From Winogradskyella marincola (lineage in GTDB: Bacteria > Bacteroidota > Bacteroidia > Flavobacteriales > Flavobacteriaceae): a DNA stretch of 64,000 nucleotides. Shown here in pieces: positions 42,888-51,614 of this stretch. The notes beneath the pieces were generated by a model that searched no databases, was not told the origin of the DNA, and saw only the letters and a program-made list of their open reading frames with translations. Both the position numbers and the translations under genes were made by a program. How positions within the stretch are numbered: the stretch's first letter is position 1; each line of letters starts with the position of its first letter. The stretch lies in assembly GCF_029624125.1 (NCBI RefSeq), contig NZ_JARSBN010000005.1:228651-292650 (forward strand), in the 5' to 3' direction.

Positions 42888-42899
42888 ACTTATGTAACA
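42888..42899 (+). promoter_or_regulatory. candidate Crp/Fnr site 2 (ACTTATGTAACA)
   Basis: Identical to site 1 and located seven bases after the second transporter gene, 102 bases before the next ATG. A T-rich run ending in G at 42923 may be its -7 region, but the match is weak. Confidence 0.45.
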
Positions 42900-43000
42900 A
42901 ATAATACAATAAGATTTTTTTTGCTTTTATAATTTAGCATAAATTTAAAGAGTGTGATAAAAAACTCACTTCTCTTAGTATAAATTAAAAATATTGACTT

Positions 43001-44407
43001 ATGAAAATAGAACAATTATATACAGGATGTTTAGCCCAAGGCGCATATTATATAGAATCTGAAGGAGAAGTTGCAATCATAGATCCTTTAAGAGAAACTC
43101 AACAATACATTGATAAAACAGACGCTAATAATGCAAAAATTAAGTATGTTTTAGAAACACACTTTCATGCAGATTTTGTTTCTGGCCATGTAGATTTAGC
43201 TAAAAAAACAGGAGCTACTATCGTTTTTGGTCCTGGCGCAAAAACAGAATACAATATTCATTCTGCTACTGATGGCGAAGAATTAAAGCTTGGTGAGCTC
43301 ACTATAAAAGTACTACACACACCAGGACACACACTAGAATCTGTAACGTATTTGCTAAAAGATAAAAACGGAAAAGACCATGCTATTTTTTCTGGAGACA
43401 CCCTTTTTCTAGGTGATGTTGGTCGACCAGATTTAGCCATAAAATCAGATCTTACCGAACGTGATTTAGCTGGTATGTTATATAACTCTTTAAGAGAAAA
43501 AATTATGCCATTGGCAGACGATGTTATTGTGTATCCTGCTCATGGTGCAGGTTCAGCTTGTGGCAAAAACTTAAGCAAAGAAACTGTTGGTGTTTTAGGA
43601 GAGCAGAAAAAAACAAATTATGCTCTACGTGAAAACATGACCAAAGAAGAATTTATAGACGAAGTGTTAGACGGTATTACACCACCACCACAATACTTTG
43701 CTAAGAATGCTATGATGAATAAAACTGGCTATAACACCTTTGATGATATTTTAAAAACAGGAAATAACCCTTTAACTCCAGAAGAATTTGAGGCTTTAGC
43801 CAATCATGAATCTGCTCTTGTTTTAGATGTAAGACCACAGTCTGATTTTATTAAAGGACACATACCTAACTCAATTTTTATAGGATTAAACGGACAATTT
43901 GCTCCTTGGGTTGGTGCTTTAATTACAGATATAAAGCAACCTATCTTACTTGTTGTACCAGAAGGAAAATCTGAAGAAGCTGTTACTAGATTATCTCGTG
44001 TAGGCTATGACAATACATTGGGTTATCTTAAAGGTGGTATTGAGGCATGGAAAACTTCAGGGAAAGATATAGATACATTAGAGTCTATATCTGCCGAAGA
44101 ATTTTCTAAAAGAGCAAAAGCCGATAACCTTAATATTCTAGATGTTCGTAAGGATGGAGAGTACAAAAGTATGCATCTTGAAAACGCTCAACATTTTGCT
44201 CTAGATTACATTAACAATCAGATGGACCAAATTGCAAAGGACAAAACTTACTACGTACATTGTGCAGGTGGTTACCGTTCTGTAATTGCGGCTTCTATTC
44301 TAAAAGCTAGAGGCTATCATAATCTGGTAGATATTGCTGGTGGTTTTGGCGCTATTAAAAAAACTGATTTACCTACAACTGATTTTGTTTGTCCTTCTAC
44401 ACTTTAA
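43001..44407 (+). CDS. persulfide dioxygenase-like metallo-beta-lactamase fold protein with two rhodanese domains
   Basis: A 468-residue enzyme. MBL domain (about 1-250): metal motif THFHADFVSGH, HTPGHTLES, FSGDTLFLGDVGRPDL and YPAHGAGSACG, which is the ETHE1/BigR-like persulfide dioxygenase pattern. Rhodanese domain 1 (about 255-355) has VVPEGKSEEA at the active-site position and lacks the Cys, so it is probably inactive. Rhodanese domain 2 (about 365-465) keeps Cys in HCAGGYRS. It oxidises persulfides to sulfite and moves sulfane sulfur. In operon context with the sulfur transporter. Confidence 0.9.
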   Translation: MKIEQLYTGCLAQGAYYIESEGEVAIIDPLRETQQYIDKTDANNAKIKYVLETHFHADFVSGHVDLAKKTGATIVFGPGAKTEYNIHSATDGEELKLGELTIKVLHTPGHTLESVTYLLKDKNGKDHAIFSGDTLFLGDVGRPDLAIKSDLTERDLAGMLYNSLREKIMPLADDVIVYPAHGAGSACGKNLSKETVGVLGEQKKTNYALRENMTKEEFIDEVLDGITPPPQYFAKNAMMNKTGYNTFDDILKTGNNPLTPEEFEALANHESALVLDVRPQSDFIKGHIPNSIFIGLNGQFAPWVGALITDIKQPILLVVPEGKSEEAVTRLSRVGYDNTLGYLKGGIEAWKTSGKDIDTLESISAEEFSKRAKADNLNILDVRKDGEYKSMHLENAQHFALDYINNQMDQIAKDKTYYVHCAGGYRSVIAASILKARGYHNLVDIAGGFGAIKKTDLPTTDFVCPSTL

Positions 44408-44410
44408 ACT

Positions 44411-44680
44411 ATGGAAGCGACTATAGAAATTCAAAATTTAAAATGTGGAGGTTGTGCTAACACCATAACAACACAATTGTCTAAACTAAATGGTATCTCT
44501 GAAGTTACAGTAAACAACTACAAAAATCTAGTCAGCTTTAATTTCAATTCTAATGAAGATTTAGAAGCAGTTAAAGTAAGGCTTTCAAACTTGGGCTACC
44601 CAATTGTTGGCGAGCAAAACTCACTTCCTAAAAAGGCTAAATCTTTTGTAAGTTGCGCTGTAGGAAGAATTACAAAATAA
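44411..44680 (+). CDS. heavy-metal-associated (HMA) domain protein
   Basis: An 89-residue HMA-fold protein with CGGC motif at Cys12 and Cys15 (NLKCGGCANTITTQL) and the usual beta-alpha-beta pattern (SEVTVNNYKNLVSFNF). A third Cys lies in the tail, FVSCAVGRITK. It starts three bases after the persulfide dioxygenase stop. It may handle Cu or, in this context, bind sulfane sulfur; which one is not clear from sequence. Confidence 0.85.
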   Translation: MEATIEIQNLKCGGCANTITTQLSKLNGISEVTVNNYKNLVSFNFNSNEDLEAVKVRLSNLGYPIVGEQNSLPKKAKSFVSCAVGRITK

Positions 44681-44710
44681 AAAAACCCCTCGATTGAGGG
44701 ATTTTATTTT
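44681..44710. terminator. intrinsic terminator, convergent
   Basis: CCCTC-GATT-GAGGG with A- and T-rich flanks, between the HMA gene (+) and clpS (-). Confidence 0.8.
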
Positions 44711-44983
44711 TTATACGATTTCTGCACTAAGTCCTGCTTGCAAGAGCTTAGAACATCTTGGTTTTAAATCTTCGTAAGCACCTGTTTTTACGGTACACTT
44801 ACCTTTATAATGAACAATAATAGAACATTGTTCTGCTTGTTCTGGTGTGTGATCGCAAGCGTAGATTAGTGTATCTATTACATGATCAAAGGTATTAACA
44901 TCGTCATTAAATAAAACAATCTCATTTTGTTTTATTACCTCTTCTTCAACAAGGAGTTCTTCTAATAATTTTTCTTTCGTCAT
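44711..44983 (-). CDS. clpS: ATP-dependent Clp protease adaptor ClpS
   Basis: Delivers N-degron substrates to ClpAP-type proteases. The 90-residue protein has the ClpS core: EIVLFNDDVNTFDHVIDTLIYACDHTPEQAEQC and VHYKGKCTVKTGAYEDL. Binding-pocket residues (NDDVNTFDHV) are present. Last gene of the leftward run from DUF1599. Confidence 0.93.
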   Translation of the reverse strand: MTKEKLLEELLVEEEVIKQNEIVLFNDDVNTFDHVIDTLIYACDHTPEQAEQCSIIVHYKGKCTVKTGAYEDLKPRCSKLLQAGLSAEIV

Positions 44984-45066
44984 AGTTGTATATGCTTGGA
45001 GTAAGATTTCTCTGTACTAAATCAATCATATGCCTCATCAAAACCTGCAAAGCATGATTTATTTAT

Positions 45067-45903
45067 CTAATTTATGAATTTTAAAGATACCCAATCTCCT
45101 CTTTTTATTGTTTCTTTCAATTTTAACATGTGCTTGTTGCATAAGTCTTCTAACAAAGACACGTCTTCTTCGTAAAAACCACTCAGATACAACTCTCCGT
45201 TAGCATTCAAACACTTAGTATAACTTGGTATATCTGCTAATAGAATATTTCTGTTAATATTAGCTATAATTGTATCGTAGTGTTTATTCTCCAAAAGCTT
45301 TACATCACCTTCGTATACCGAAATATGTTCGCAATCATTTCGCTCTACATTCTCTAAACTATTAAGGTAACACCAATTATCTATATCTATAGCATCTAGC
45401 TTTGTAGCACCTACTTTTTCTGCTAAAATGGCCAAAACACCAGTACCACAACCCATATCTAAAACCGATTTATTTTTAAAATCATTTTTTAAAATATGCT
45501 GAATCATCATATGTGTGGTTTCATGATGACCTGTACCAAAACTCATTTTTGGCTCTATAATGAGGTCGAATTTTGTATCTGGTTTATCATGAAATGGAGC
45601 ACGTACAGTTACCAAATCGTCTACAACTATTGGATTGAAATTCTTTTCCCATTCTGAATTCCAGTTGGTTTGCTCTATTTCATCAAACTCATAAGTAATC
45701 TTAAATTCTTCAGAATTAAGGATCTGAATGTCATCTAGAATAAAAGCATTCCAATCCTCTTTTTGAATGTAAGCAGTAACACCTTCAGAATCTTCTACAA
45801 AACTTTCAAACCCAGCATAACCGAGTTCAGCAATTAATATTTCTGTAGCAGGTTGAAGTGGTTCTACCTTAAACTCGTAACCTATGTAAATTGGGTTTTT
45901 CAT
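45067..45903 (-). CDS. prmA: ribosomal protein L11 methyltransferase
   Basis: SAM-dependent trimethylation of ribosomal protein L11. The 278-residue protein has an N-terminal L11-binding region and a Rossmann methyltransferase with LDMGCGTGVLAILAEKVGA, DAIDIDNWCYLNSLENVERN and IIANINRNIL, plus the family motif PKMSFGTGHHETT. It starts one base before the tpiA stop end (directly adjacent), so both are co-transcribed. Confidence 0.93.
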   Translation of the reverse strand: MKNPIYIGYEFKVEPLQPATEILIAELGYAGFESFVEDSEGVTAYIQKEDWNAFILDDIQILNSEEFKITYEFDEIEQTNWNSEWEKNFNPIVVDDLVTVRAPFHDKPDTKFDLIIEPKMSFGTGHHETTHMMIQHILKNDFKNKSVLDMGCGTGVLAILAEKVGATKLDAIDIDNWCYLNSLENVERNDCEHISVYEGDVKLLENKHYDTIIANINRNILLADIPSYTKCLNANGELYLSGFYEEDVSLLEDLCNKHMLKLKETIKRGDWVSLKFIN

Positions 45904-46653
45904 TTAAAATGCATTTACTATTGCAAAGAAATCTTCAGCCTTAAGCGAAGCTCCACCAATAAGACCACCATCTACATCTGGTTTAGAAAAAATTTCTTGA
46001 GCATTATTTGGCTTTACACTTCCTCCATATAAGATAGACACAGAATCTGCAACTTCAGCACCATATTTTGCTGCTAATGTTTTTCTAATAAATGCATGCA
46101 TATCTTGTGCTTGTTCTGGTGTTGCTGTCTCACCTGTACCAATTGCCCAAACTGGCTCGTATGCTAAAACAATTTGCTTAAAAGCATCTGCTTCTAAATG
46201 GAATAATGCGTTTTTAATTTGATCTTCTACAACAGTTTCTTCTTTTCCTGACTTACGATCTGCTAATTCTTCGCCAAAACAAAAAATAACTCTCATTTCG
46301 TTTTCTAATGCTGTATCAACCTTTTTTGCTAAGGTTTCATCTGTTTCATTAAAATAAGCTCTACGCTCACTATGACCTAATATTACAGTATTTACACCTA
46401 TACTTTTTAACATTGAAGCACTCACTTCTCCTGTATAAGCTCCATTTTCTGCGAAGTGCATATTTTGTGCTATAACTTCTACATCGTAGTCTTTAGTCGA
46501 TTGAAAGGCTTGCCAAAGGTTGGTAAATGTTGGCGCTATCATCACCTCTGCATCCGAAGTTTTTACCTGCTTTTTTATAGCATTAATTAAAGCTTCAGTT
46601 TGCGATAAATCATTATTCATTTTCCAGTTACCAGCAACAATATGTTTTCTCAT
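45904..46653 (-). CDS. tpiA: triose-phosphate isomerase
   Basis: Glycolysis: interconverts dihydroxyacetone phosphate and glyceraldehyde 3-phosphate. The 249-residue TIM barrel has GNWKMN with Lys11, His94 in LGHSERR, Glu166 in AYEPVWAIGTG and the phosphate-binding YGGSVKPNN and GGLIGGASL. All catalytic residues intact. Confidence 0.97.
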   Translation of the reverse strand: MRKHIVAGNWKMNNDLSQTEALINAIKKQVKTSDAEVMIAPTFTNLWQAFQSTKDYDVEVIAQNMHFAENGAYTGEVSASMLKSIGVNTVILGHSERRAYFNETDETLAKKVDTALENEMRVIFCFGEELADRKSGKEETVVEDQIKNALFHLEADAFKQIVLAYEPVWAIGTGETATPEQAQDMHAFIRKTLAAKYGAEVADSVSILYGGSVKPNNAQEIFSKPDVDGGLIGGASLKAEDFFAIVNAF

Positions 46654-46669
46654 AAGCCCATCCTAACCT

Positions 46670-46712
46670 TCCTACTTCGTCTACGCTCAGCATAAACTTC
46701 AGGAAGGAATTT
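46670..46712. repeat. dispersed repeat copy with small outer palindrome
   Basis: TCGTCTACGCTCAGCATAA matches the repeat family seen near 12638 and inside icmF. It is framed by CCTTCCT (left) and AGGAAGG (right). Between tpiA and the permease gene. Confidence 0.55.
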
Positions 46713-46793
46713 TATTAGTTTTATTATTAAAATTTTGAATTACAAAAATAAGATAATAATGCATATCAGCAGAAGACAAACATCATCTATTTG

Positions 46794-47870
46794 TTAAGAG
46801 AGTTTTACCCTTGGGTCTAACCATGAGTATATAATATCTACTAAAATATTAATGGTTATAAAGACGATTGCAATGACTAAAACCGATCCCATTATCACTG
46901 GTAAATCTAGAGTGTTAAGCGCATTAACTATTTCTTTTCCGAGTCCATTCCACCCAAAAATGTACTCTACAAAAACAGCTCCTGCTAGCATAGAAGCAAA
47001 CCATCCTGAAATTGCAGTTACTACTGGATTTAAAGCATTTTTTACAGCATGATTTTTTATCACCTTAAACTCGCTTAATCCTTTTGCTCTTGCGGTTCTT
47101 ATGTAATCTTGACTCATTACATCTAGTAGCGAATTACGCATGAGTTGAATAACGACAGCCAACGGACGAATACCCAAAACAATAGCAGGAAGTATCAAAT
47201 TTTTCCATTTTATGGTCATTTTTTCACCTAAATCATCTAATTCGTAAAGGCTACCTGTCATTTCTAAATTGGTGTATTTGTGCAACACAAAACCAAACAA
47301 CCATGCAAACAGAATTGCGCTAAAAAAAGATGGTACACTCATACCAAACGTACTTAACACTTGTATGGTTTTATCTATCCATGTATCTCTATATAATGCT
47401 GAAATTATTCCGAAAATAATACCAAGAATTATGGCTATTGTAATGGCTGAGACTGCCAAAACAAAGGTATTTGGAATAGTTTCACCAATAACATCTGTTA
47501 CTTTTTTGCCTTGCTTGGTGAAGGATTCTCTTAAGTAAGGTGTTTTTACAACCGTTGTAGTATTTCCGATTGTAAATAACCTTGCTGCATTATACTTATT
47601 AGTGCTTAAAAACGTATAATCTTCTGTGTTATTAGAGTGAAATGACACTGGAGATAAATCATTTAAGTAGTACAAAAACTGTGTTCCGATTGGTTTATCA
47701 AAACCATATTTTTTCTTAACAGCTTCAACTTGCTCAGCAGATTGATTTTGACCCAACATCATCTTTGCAGGATCACCTGGAAGAATGGTAAATAAAAAGA
47801 AAATAACAGTAACTACACCTAATAAGGTGATGAATGCATAGAATAGTTTATTTACGAAGTATCTTATCAA
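46794..47870 (-). CDS. ABC transporter permease, DppB/OppB type
   Basis: A 358-residue inner-membrane permease of dipeptide/oligopeptide importers: six membrane helices, N-terminal ILPGDPAKMMLG with the usual periplasmic motif, and the EAA loop MRNSLLDVMSQDYIRTARAKGLSEFKVIKNHAVKNALNPV. The large periplasmic insertion (residues about 55-130) is typical of Bacteroidota members. The partner genes (DppC, ATPases, binding protein) are not in this window. Two bases after the DoxX-like gene. Confidence 0.88.
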   Translation of the reverse strand: MIRYFVNKLFYAFITLLGVVTVIFFLFTILPGDPAKMMLGQNQSAEQVEAVKKKYGFDKPIGTQFLYYLNDLSPVSFHSNNTEDYTFLSTNKYNAARLFTIGNTTTVVKTPYLRESFTKQGKKVTDVIGETIPNTFVLAVSAITIAIILGIIFGIISALYRDTWIDKTIQVLSTFGMSVPSFFSAILFAWLFGFVLHKYTNLEMTGSLYELDDLGEKMTIKWKNLILPAIVLGIRPLAVVIQLMRNSLLDVMSQDYIRTARAKGLSEFKVIKNHAVKNALNPVVTAISGWFASMLAGAVFVEYIFGWNGLGKEIVNALNTLDLPVIMGSVLVIAIVFITINILVDIIYSWLDPRVKLS

Positions 47871-47871
47871 A

Positions 47872-48966
47872 TTAAAGCTCTATATCCTCAATATCATTCC
47901 AGTGTGCTTTATTTACAACTGTTCCTTTTTCCAAAACAACGATACCTGGATTTGCACGGACAATTGTTTTAACCACTTTTTCATCACATAGATAAAAATC
48001 AAAATTAAGATTGTAATCTTGCTTTACGTTTTGTTTTTCGGTTTCACCAGAAGAGGTTAAGCCAATTACAGTATATCCTTTTTTAATAGCCTGGTCTGTA
48101 AAGGTCTTTAATTTAGCAACACCATCTGACTCGGCAGTTGTAATATTGTACATTGCAACCATTACCAGCTTATCTTTTTCCATAAAATAAGTCGTTAGGT
48201 TTTCATCTTCAGACTCAATAGAAAAATCTTGAATTGGTGGCACATAACCTTCATCTATTGTCTTTGTTTCAACACCAACATACTCGCCTTCTACAGCTGG
48301 ATAACTTCCGTTGGTCACAAACTCTTTTTCTTCACCATTAACATTAAATGTCCATGTATATTCTAAAACTGGTTTTGCTGCATTTTCTGGAATTTCCATT
48401 TGTTTTGGTAAGTTTTTACCGATTGCATAAGCTCTAAAATCTATAGCTGGTAAATGCATTAACACATGGTAACCAAACCATAACGATACAATAAAACTAA
48501 GTAGCGCAATTACAGTTGTTGGTAATTTGGTAAATAGTGGTTTTATATGTCTTAAACCTGCTACCAAAATCAATATCAACACTAATAAAATGACATCTTT
48601 AGTAAAGCTTTCCCAAGGTGTTAATTTTAATGCATCACCAAAACAACCACAGTCTTTGACTTTATCGAAATATGCTGAATAAAAGGTTAAAAATGTAAAG
48701 AACACTATCATTGCCAACAAACTGTAAACTGTAAATTTTGGTTTGTAACCAATGAGTAAAAACACACCTAAAACAACCTCAAAAACTACAACAAAAACAG
48801 AAAGCAATAAGGCGTACGGAATCATAAATTCCATATTTAGTACGTCTGATCCAAAATATTCTTGCAGTTTATAAGAAAATCCTAACGGATCGTTAAGCTT
48901 TATAAATCCTGAGATTATAAATAAAACTCCAACTAATATTCTGCTTATGTGTGTGATGTATTTCAT
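47872..48966 (-). CDS. BT_3928-type DoxX/MauE-like membrane protein with thioredoxin-like C-terminus
   Basis: A 364-residue protein. The N-terminal 150 residues hold four helices of the DoxX/MauE type (ISRILVGVLFIISGFIKLNDPLGF) with a conserved CGCFGD motif. The C-terminal part (about 250-364) has thioredoxin-like order (LVMVAMYNI, VIGLTSSGE, FDFYLCDEKVVKTIVRANPGIVVLEKG) without a CxxC pair. Conserved in Bacteroidota next to the permease and tpiA. Probably membrane redox or envelope-related; function not proven. The left arm of an inverted-repeat cassette lies just before its ATG. Confidence 0.8.
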   Translation of the reverse strand: MKYITHISRILVGVLFIISGFIKLNDPLGFSYKLQEYFGSDVLNMEFMIPYALLLSVFVVVFEVVLGVFLLIGYKPKFTVYSLLAMIVFFTFLTFYSAYFDKVKDCGCFGDALKLTPWESFTKDVILLVLILILVAGLRHIKPLFTKLPTTVIALLSFIVSLWFGYHVLMHLPAIDFRAYAIGKNLPKQMEIPENAAKPVLEYTWTFNVNGEEKEFVTNGSYPAVEGEYVGVETKTIDEGYVPPIQDFSIESEDENLTTYFMEKDKLVMVAMYNITTAESDGVAKLKTFTDQAIKKGYTVIGLTSSGETEKQNVKQDYNLNFDFYLCDEKVVKTIVRANPGIVVLEKGTVVNKAHWNDIEDIEL

Positions 48967-48973
48967 AAATATT

Positions 48974-49421
48974 AAATTCCAAAAATCAAAAACTAAATTC
49001 CAAACAATTAATTAAAGATTTAATTTTTTCTTTTATTTTAACTTGTTAATAATAGCCGAGAGTATTTTTCTAATTTCATTAGCTTCCCTTCTTAAATTTT
49101 CAATCCTATCATTTTCGTTTTCGTTTAACTCTTTCAATAGCCTTAACCAATATTCACTCACCTTAGCTTCTTTTCTTTAGATTTTCAATCTAAACTTTAA
49201 ATCTTTATCACCGAGTTTTTCATTTCCTTCAATATAATTTGCCCCAACAGAACCCGAAGATTTCACCAATTGTTTACCATCTTCTATATTAGAAATTGTA
49301 TTTTTTAAATCCCTTACCAAAAAACGACAATCTCTTGCAAAAACAAAAGTTCTCTCTTCTAAATTATAAATCTTATAATTTCCCAAATCTTTTGGAATTT
49401 AGTTTTTGTAATTTGAAATTT
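48974..49421. mobile_element. cassette with ~31-bp terminal inverted repeats carrying a four-helix gene
   Basis: Left arm 48974-49004 and right arm 49391-49421 are inverted copies: an identical 18-base core (CAAAAACTAAATTCCAAA) extended by 13 bases with four mismatches. Between them lies one four-helix-bundle gene, disrupted by a stop. The cassette sits precisely between two genes of a conserved housekeeping run: the left arm begins seven bases before one ATG and the right arm overlaps the stop codon of the DUF1599 gene. No transposase is present, so any mobility would depend on an outside factor. Confidence 0.6.
49033..49386 (-). pseudogene. four-helix-bundle (S23/IVP-like) protein, interrupted by an in-frame stop
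   Basis: From TTG 49386 the frame reads MGNYKIYNLEERTFVFARDC, then VKSSGSVGANYIEGNEKLGDKDL, typical of the S23/23S-rRNA-intervening-sequence-protein four-helix family. It meets TAA at 49177-49179. The same frame then continues for 48 residues of matching character (RKEAKVSEYWLRLLKEL, RREANEIRKILSAIINKL) to TAA at 49033. So one nonsense codon splits a 117-residue gene. No good ATG is present at the start. The gene fills the inverted-repeat cassette. Confidence 0.75.
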
Positions 49422-49962
49422 ATTCACCTTCACCAAGATGAATCATTGCAAAAACAGCATAATTTATCATGTCTTGATAATTAGCATCTATACCTTCGCT
49501 TACAATGGTTTTACCTGCGTTGTCTTCAATCTGCTTTACACGCAATAGTTTTTGTAAAATTAAATCGGTTAACGAGCTTACACGCATATCTCTCCAAGCT
49601 TCACCATAATCATGATTTTTGTTCATCATTAATTCTTTAGTGAGTGCCACTTTTTCATCATAGAATTTTGTTGCTTCTTCCGTATCCATATCTGGCTGCT
49701 CTACAACACCTTTTTCTAACTGAATTAATGCCATAACACAGTAGTTAATGATACCTATAAACTCACTTACTTCACCTTCATCAACCTTTCTTACATCGTT
49801 TTCTTGTAACCCTCTAATACGTTGTGCTTTTATAAAAATCTGATCGGTAAGCGATGGTAATCTTAATATTCTCCATGCACTTCCGTAATCGCTCATTTTA
49901 TTTACAAAAAGTGTTCTGCACTTTTCTATAACAGCATTGTATTGTTTTGATGTATCTTGCAT
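49420..49962 (-). CDS. DUF1599 family protein
   Basis: A protein of about 180 residues with two tandem copies of a DUF1599 unit: CRTLFVNKMSDYGSAWRILRLPSLTDQIFIKAQRIR and KELMMNKNHDYGEAWRDMRVSSLTDLILQKLLRVKQ. This unit is also called a nucleotide-modification-associated domain; the substrate is unknown. The Met at 49962 starts DTSKQYNAVIEKC in line with the family; an upstream Met at 50031 would add an atypical basic tail. Divergent from folP. Its stop codon lies within the inverted-repeat arm of the cassette. Confidence 0.85.
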   Translation of the reverse strand: MQDTSKQYNAVIEKCRTLFVNKMSDYGSAWRILRLPSLTDQIFIKAQRIRGLQENDVRKVDEGEVSEFIGIINYCVMALIQLEKGVVEQPDMDTEEATKFYDEKVALTKELMMNKNHDYGEAWRDMRVSSLTDLILQKLLRVKQIEDNAGKTIVSEGIDANYQDMINYAVFAMIHLGEGE

Positions 49963-50081
49963 ATAATTCCGTAAAAATTTCTGTAAATTTCGCTTATTTA
50001 GTTTAAAGTTCAAAGTTCTGTATCCATTCATTTATTTCGGACTTAAAAGTTTATGAATATGTTAACTTTGGCTTTTTTAAA

Positions 50082-50930
50082 ATGAAATTTTACAACTCTA
50101 GCATGACCATAAACTGCAAAGGCCAACTTATTGACATCTCTACTCCCAAAGTGATGGGAATCCTTAACGTAACACCAGATTCTTTCTATGATGGTGGACA
50201 ATACAAAGACGAGAAATCAATTCTAAATCAGGTTGAAACGATACTTAACGAAGGTGCTGCTTTTGTAGATATTGGTGGTTACAGTTCGCGTCCAGGAGCA
50301 GATTACGTAAGTGAAGCTGAAGAATTAAGTCGTGTGGTGCCTGTTGTACAACTTATTCTGAAGCATTATCCTGAAACCCTAATTTCTATTGACACGTTTA
50401 GAAGTGAAGTTGCAAAAAAAAGTATTGAAGCTGGAGCGGCAATCATTAATGATATTTCGGCTGGTCATTTAGACGACAACATGATTGAAACCGTTGGACA
50501 ACTTGGTGTGCCTTACATAATGATGCACATGAAAGGAAATCCTGAAACCATGCAGCAGCAAACCGATTATGACGATTTAATTAAAGACATTAACAGCTAT
50601 TTTGCCGAACGTATTGCAAAAGCGCATGCTGCAAAAATCAACGATATTATTATAGATCCTGGTTTTGGTTTTGCTAAAACAACAAAACAAAATTACGAGC
50701 TCCTCAACAATATGGAGTTATTGCAAATTGTGGACAAACCCATTTTAGCAGGTGTCTCTAGAAAATCTATGATTTATAAAACATTAAATACAACTTCTGA
50801 AAATGCACTTAATGGCACAACTGCTTTACACATGGTTGCGTTGCAAAAAGGTGCAAAAATCTTACGAGTGCACGATGTAAAAGAAGCTATGGAGTGTGTC
50901 ACTCTATTTAATCAATTAAAGCAGAAATAA
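50082..50930 (+). CDS. folP: dihydropteroate synthase
   Basis: Folate synthesis: joins p-aminobenzoate and dihydropterin pyrophosphate. The 282-residue TIM barrel has KVMGILNVTPDSFYDGG, DIGGYSSRPGA, ISIDTFRSEVA, INDISAG, IIDPGFGFAKT and ILAGVSRKSMI. All substrate-binding loops are present. It is the first gene of a rightward run with a lipoprotein, cdaA and a DUF3667 gene. The target of sulfonamides. Confidence 0.96.
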   Translation: MKFYNSSMTINCKGQLIDISTPKVMGILNVTPDSFYDGGQYKDEKSILNQVETILNEGAAFVDIGGYSSRPGADYVSEAEELSRVVPVVQLILKHYPETLISIDTFRSEVAKKSIEAGAAIINDISAGHLDDNMIETVGQLGVPYIMMHMKGNPETMQQQTDYDDLIKDINSYFAERIAKAHAAKINDIIIDPGFGFAKTTKQNYELLNNMELLQIVDKPILAGVSRKSMIYKTLNTTSENALNGTTALHMVALQKGAKILRVHDVKEAMECVTLFNQLKQK

Positions 50931-51581
50931 ATGAAAAAGCTTTTATATCTCTTATTGGTAACTGCATTTTTAAACTGCAACAACGAGCGTGTATTAGAAC
51001 TACCAAAAATTGAAAGTGCAGAAATCACTGAAGTTTTAGATGTCTCTCATGCTTACATTTTTTATGATGAAACACAACCTGACTCAACGCTTTTTAACAG
51101 AAAAAACCTTATTGGCACAACAAACTGGCTAGTTAATGTAGATAAGCGTTTAACGTTAAAACAAGCTATTCCTCATATTCAATATCTACAAGATAAACGT
51201 AAAAAAGCTTCTATGCATAAGAATGAAGCCGCAAAGAATTACTTTACTTGTAATGATAAAAGTATTAAGAATTTGGGGTTTGTTGAGTTTTCTGATGTGA
51301 ATTATTCTAATTCAAGTGAAATATCACAAGACTACAAGACATGTATAATGACAGTTAATAGCTTGAAAGAAATAACCTTTTCAAGCTCTGCAAATTTAAA
51401 TATTAGTTTTTCAAAGGAAAACTTTTCTTCAGTATTACCAATTTTAAAATCTGAATTTGGTGAATCGATCAAACTTATTATGAGCTTTAATGAATCTTTA
51501 AGTTTTCAAGATTACATTACAATTAAAAACAACTTAGCTACTTTTCAAAATAGTATATCTAATAACGAATTCATTTATTAA
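50931..51581 (+). CDS. hypothetical lipoprotein
   Basis: A 216-residue lipoprotein (VTAFLNCNNERV, Cys16) starting directly at the folP stop. The body is a mix of helices and strands with HAYIFYDETQPDSTLFNRKNL; there is a pair of Cys at 108 and 138. No family recognised. In many Flavobacteriaceae an unrelated or similar short gene lies between folP and cdaA, so synteny may help to identify it. Confidence 0.65.
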   Translation: MKKLLYLLLVTAFLNCNNERVLELPKIESAEITEVLDVSHAYIFYDETQPDSTLFNRKNLIGTTNWLVNVDKRLTLKQAIPHIQYLQDKRKKASMHKNEAAKNYFTCNDKSIKNLGFVEFSDVNYSNSSEISQDYKTCIMTVNSLKEITFSSSANLNISFSKENFSSVLPILKSEFGESIKLIMSFNESLSFQDYITIKNNLATFQNSISNNEFIY

Positions 51582-51614
51582 CATAAATTATTAAATTAGC
51601 AAAAAGCACTAACT

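Noticed and set aside
48974..49421. Classical insertion sequence
   Set aside because: No transposase-like frame and no DDE motif inside the arms; reported as a possible non-autonomous cassette instead.
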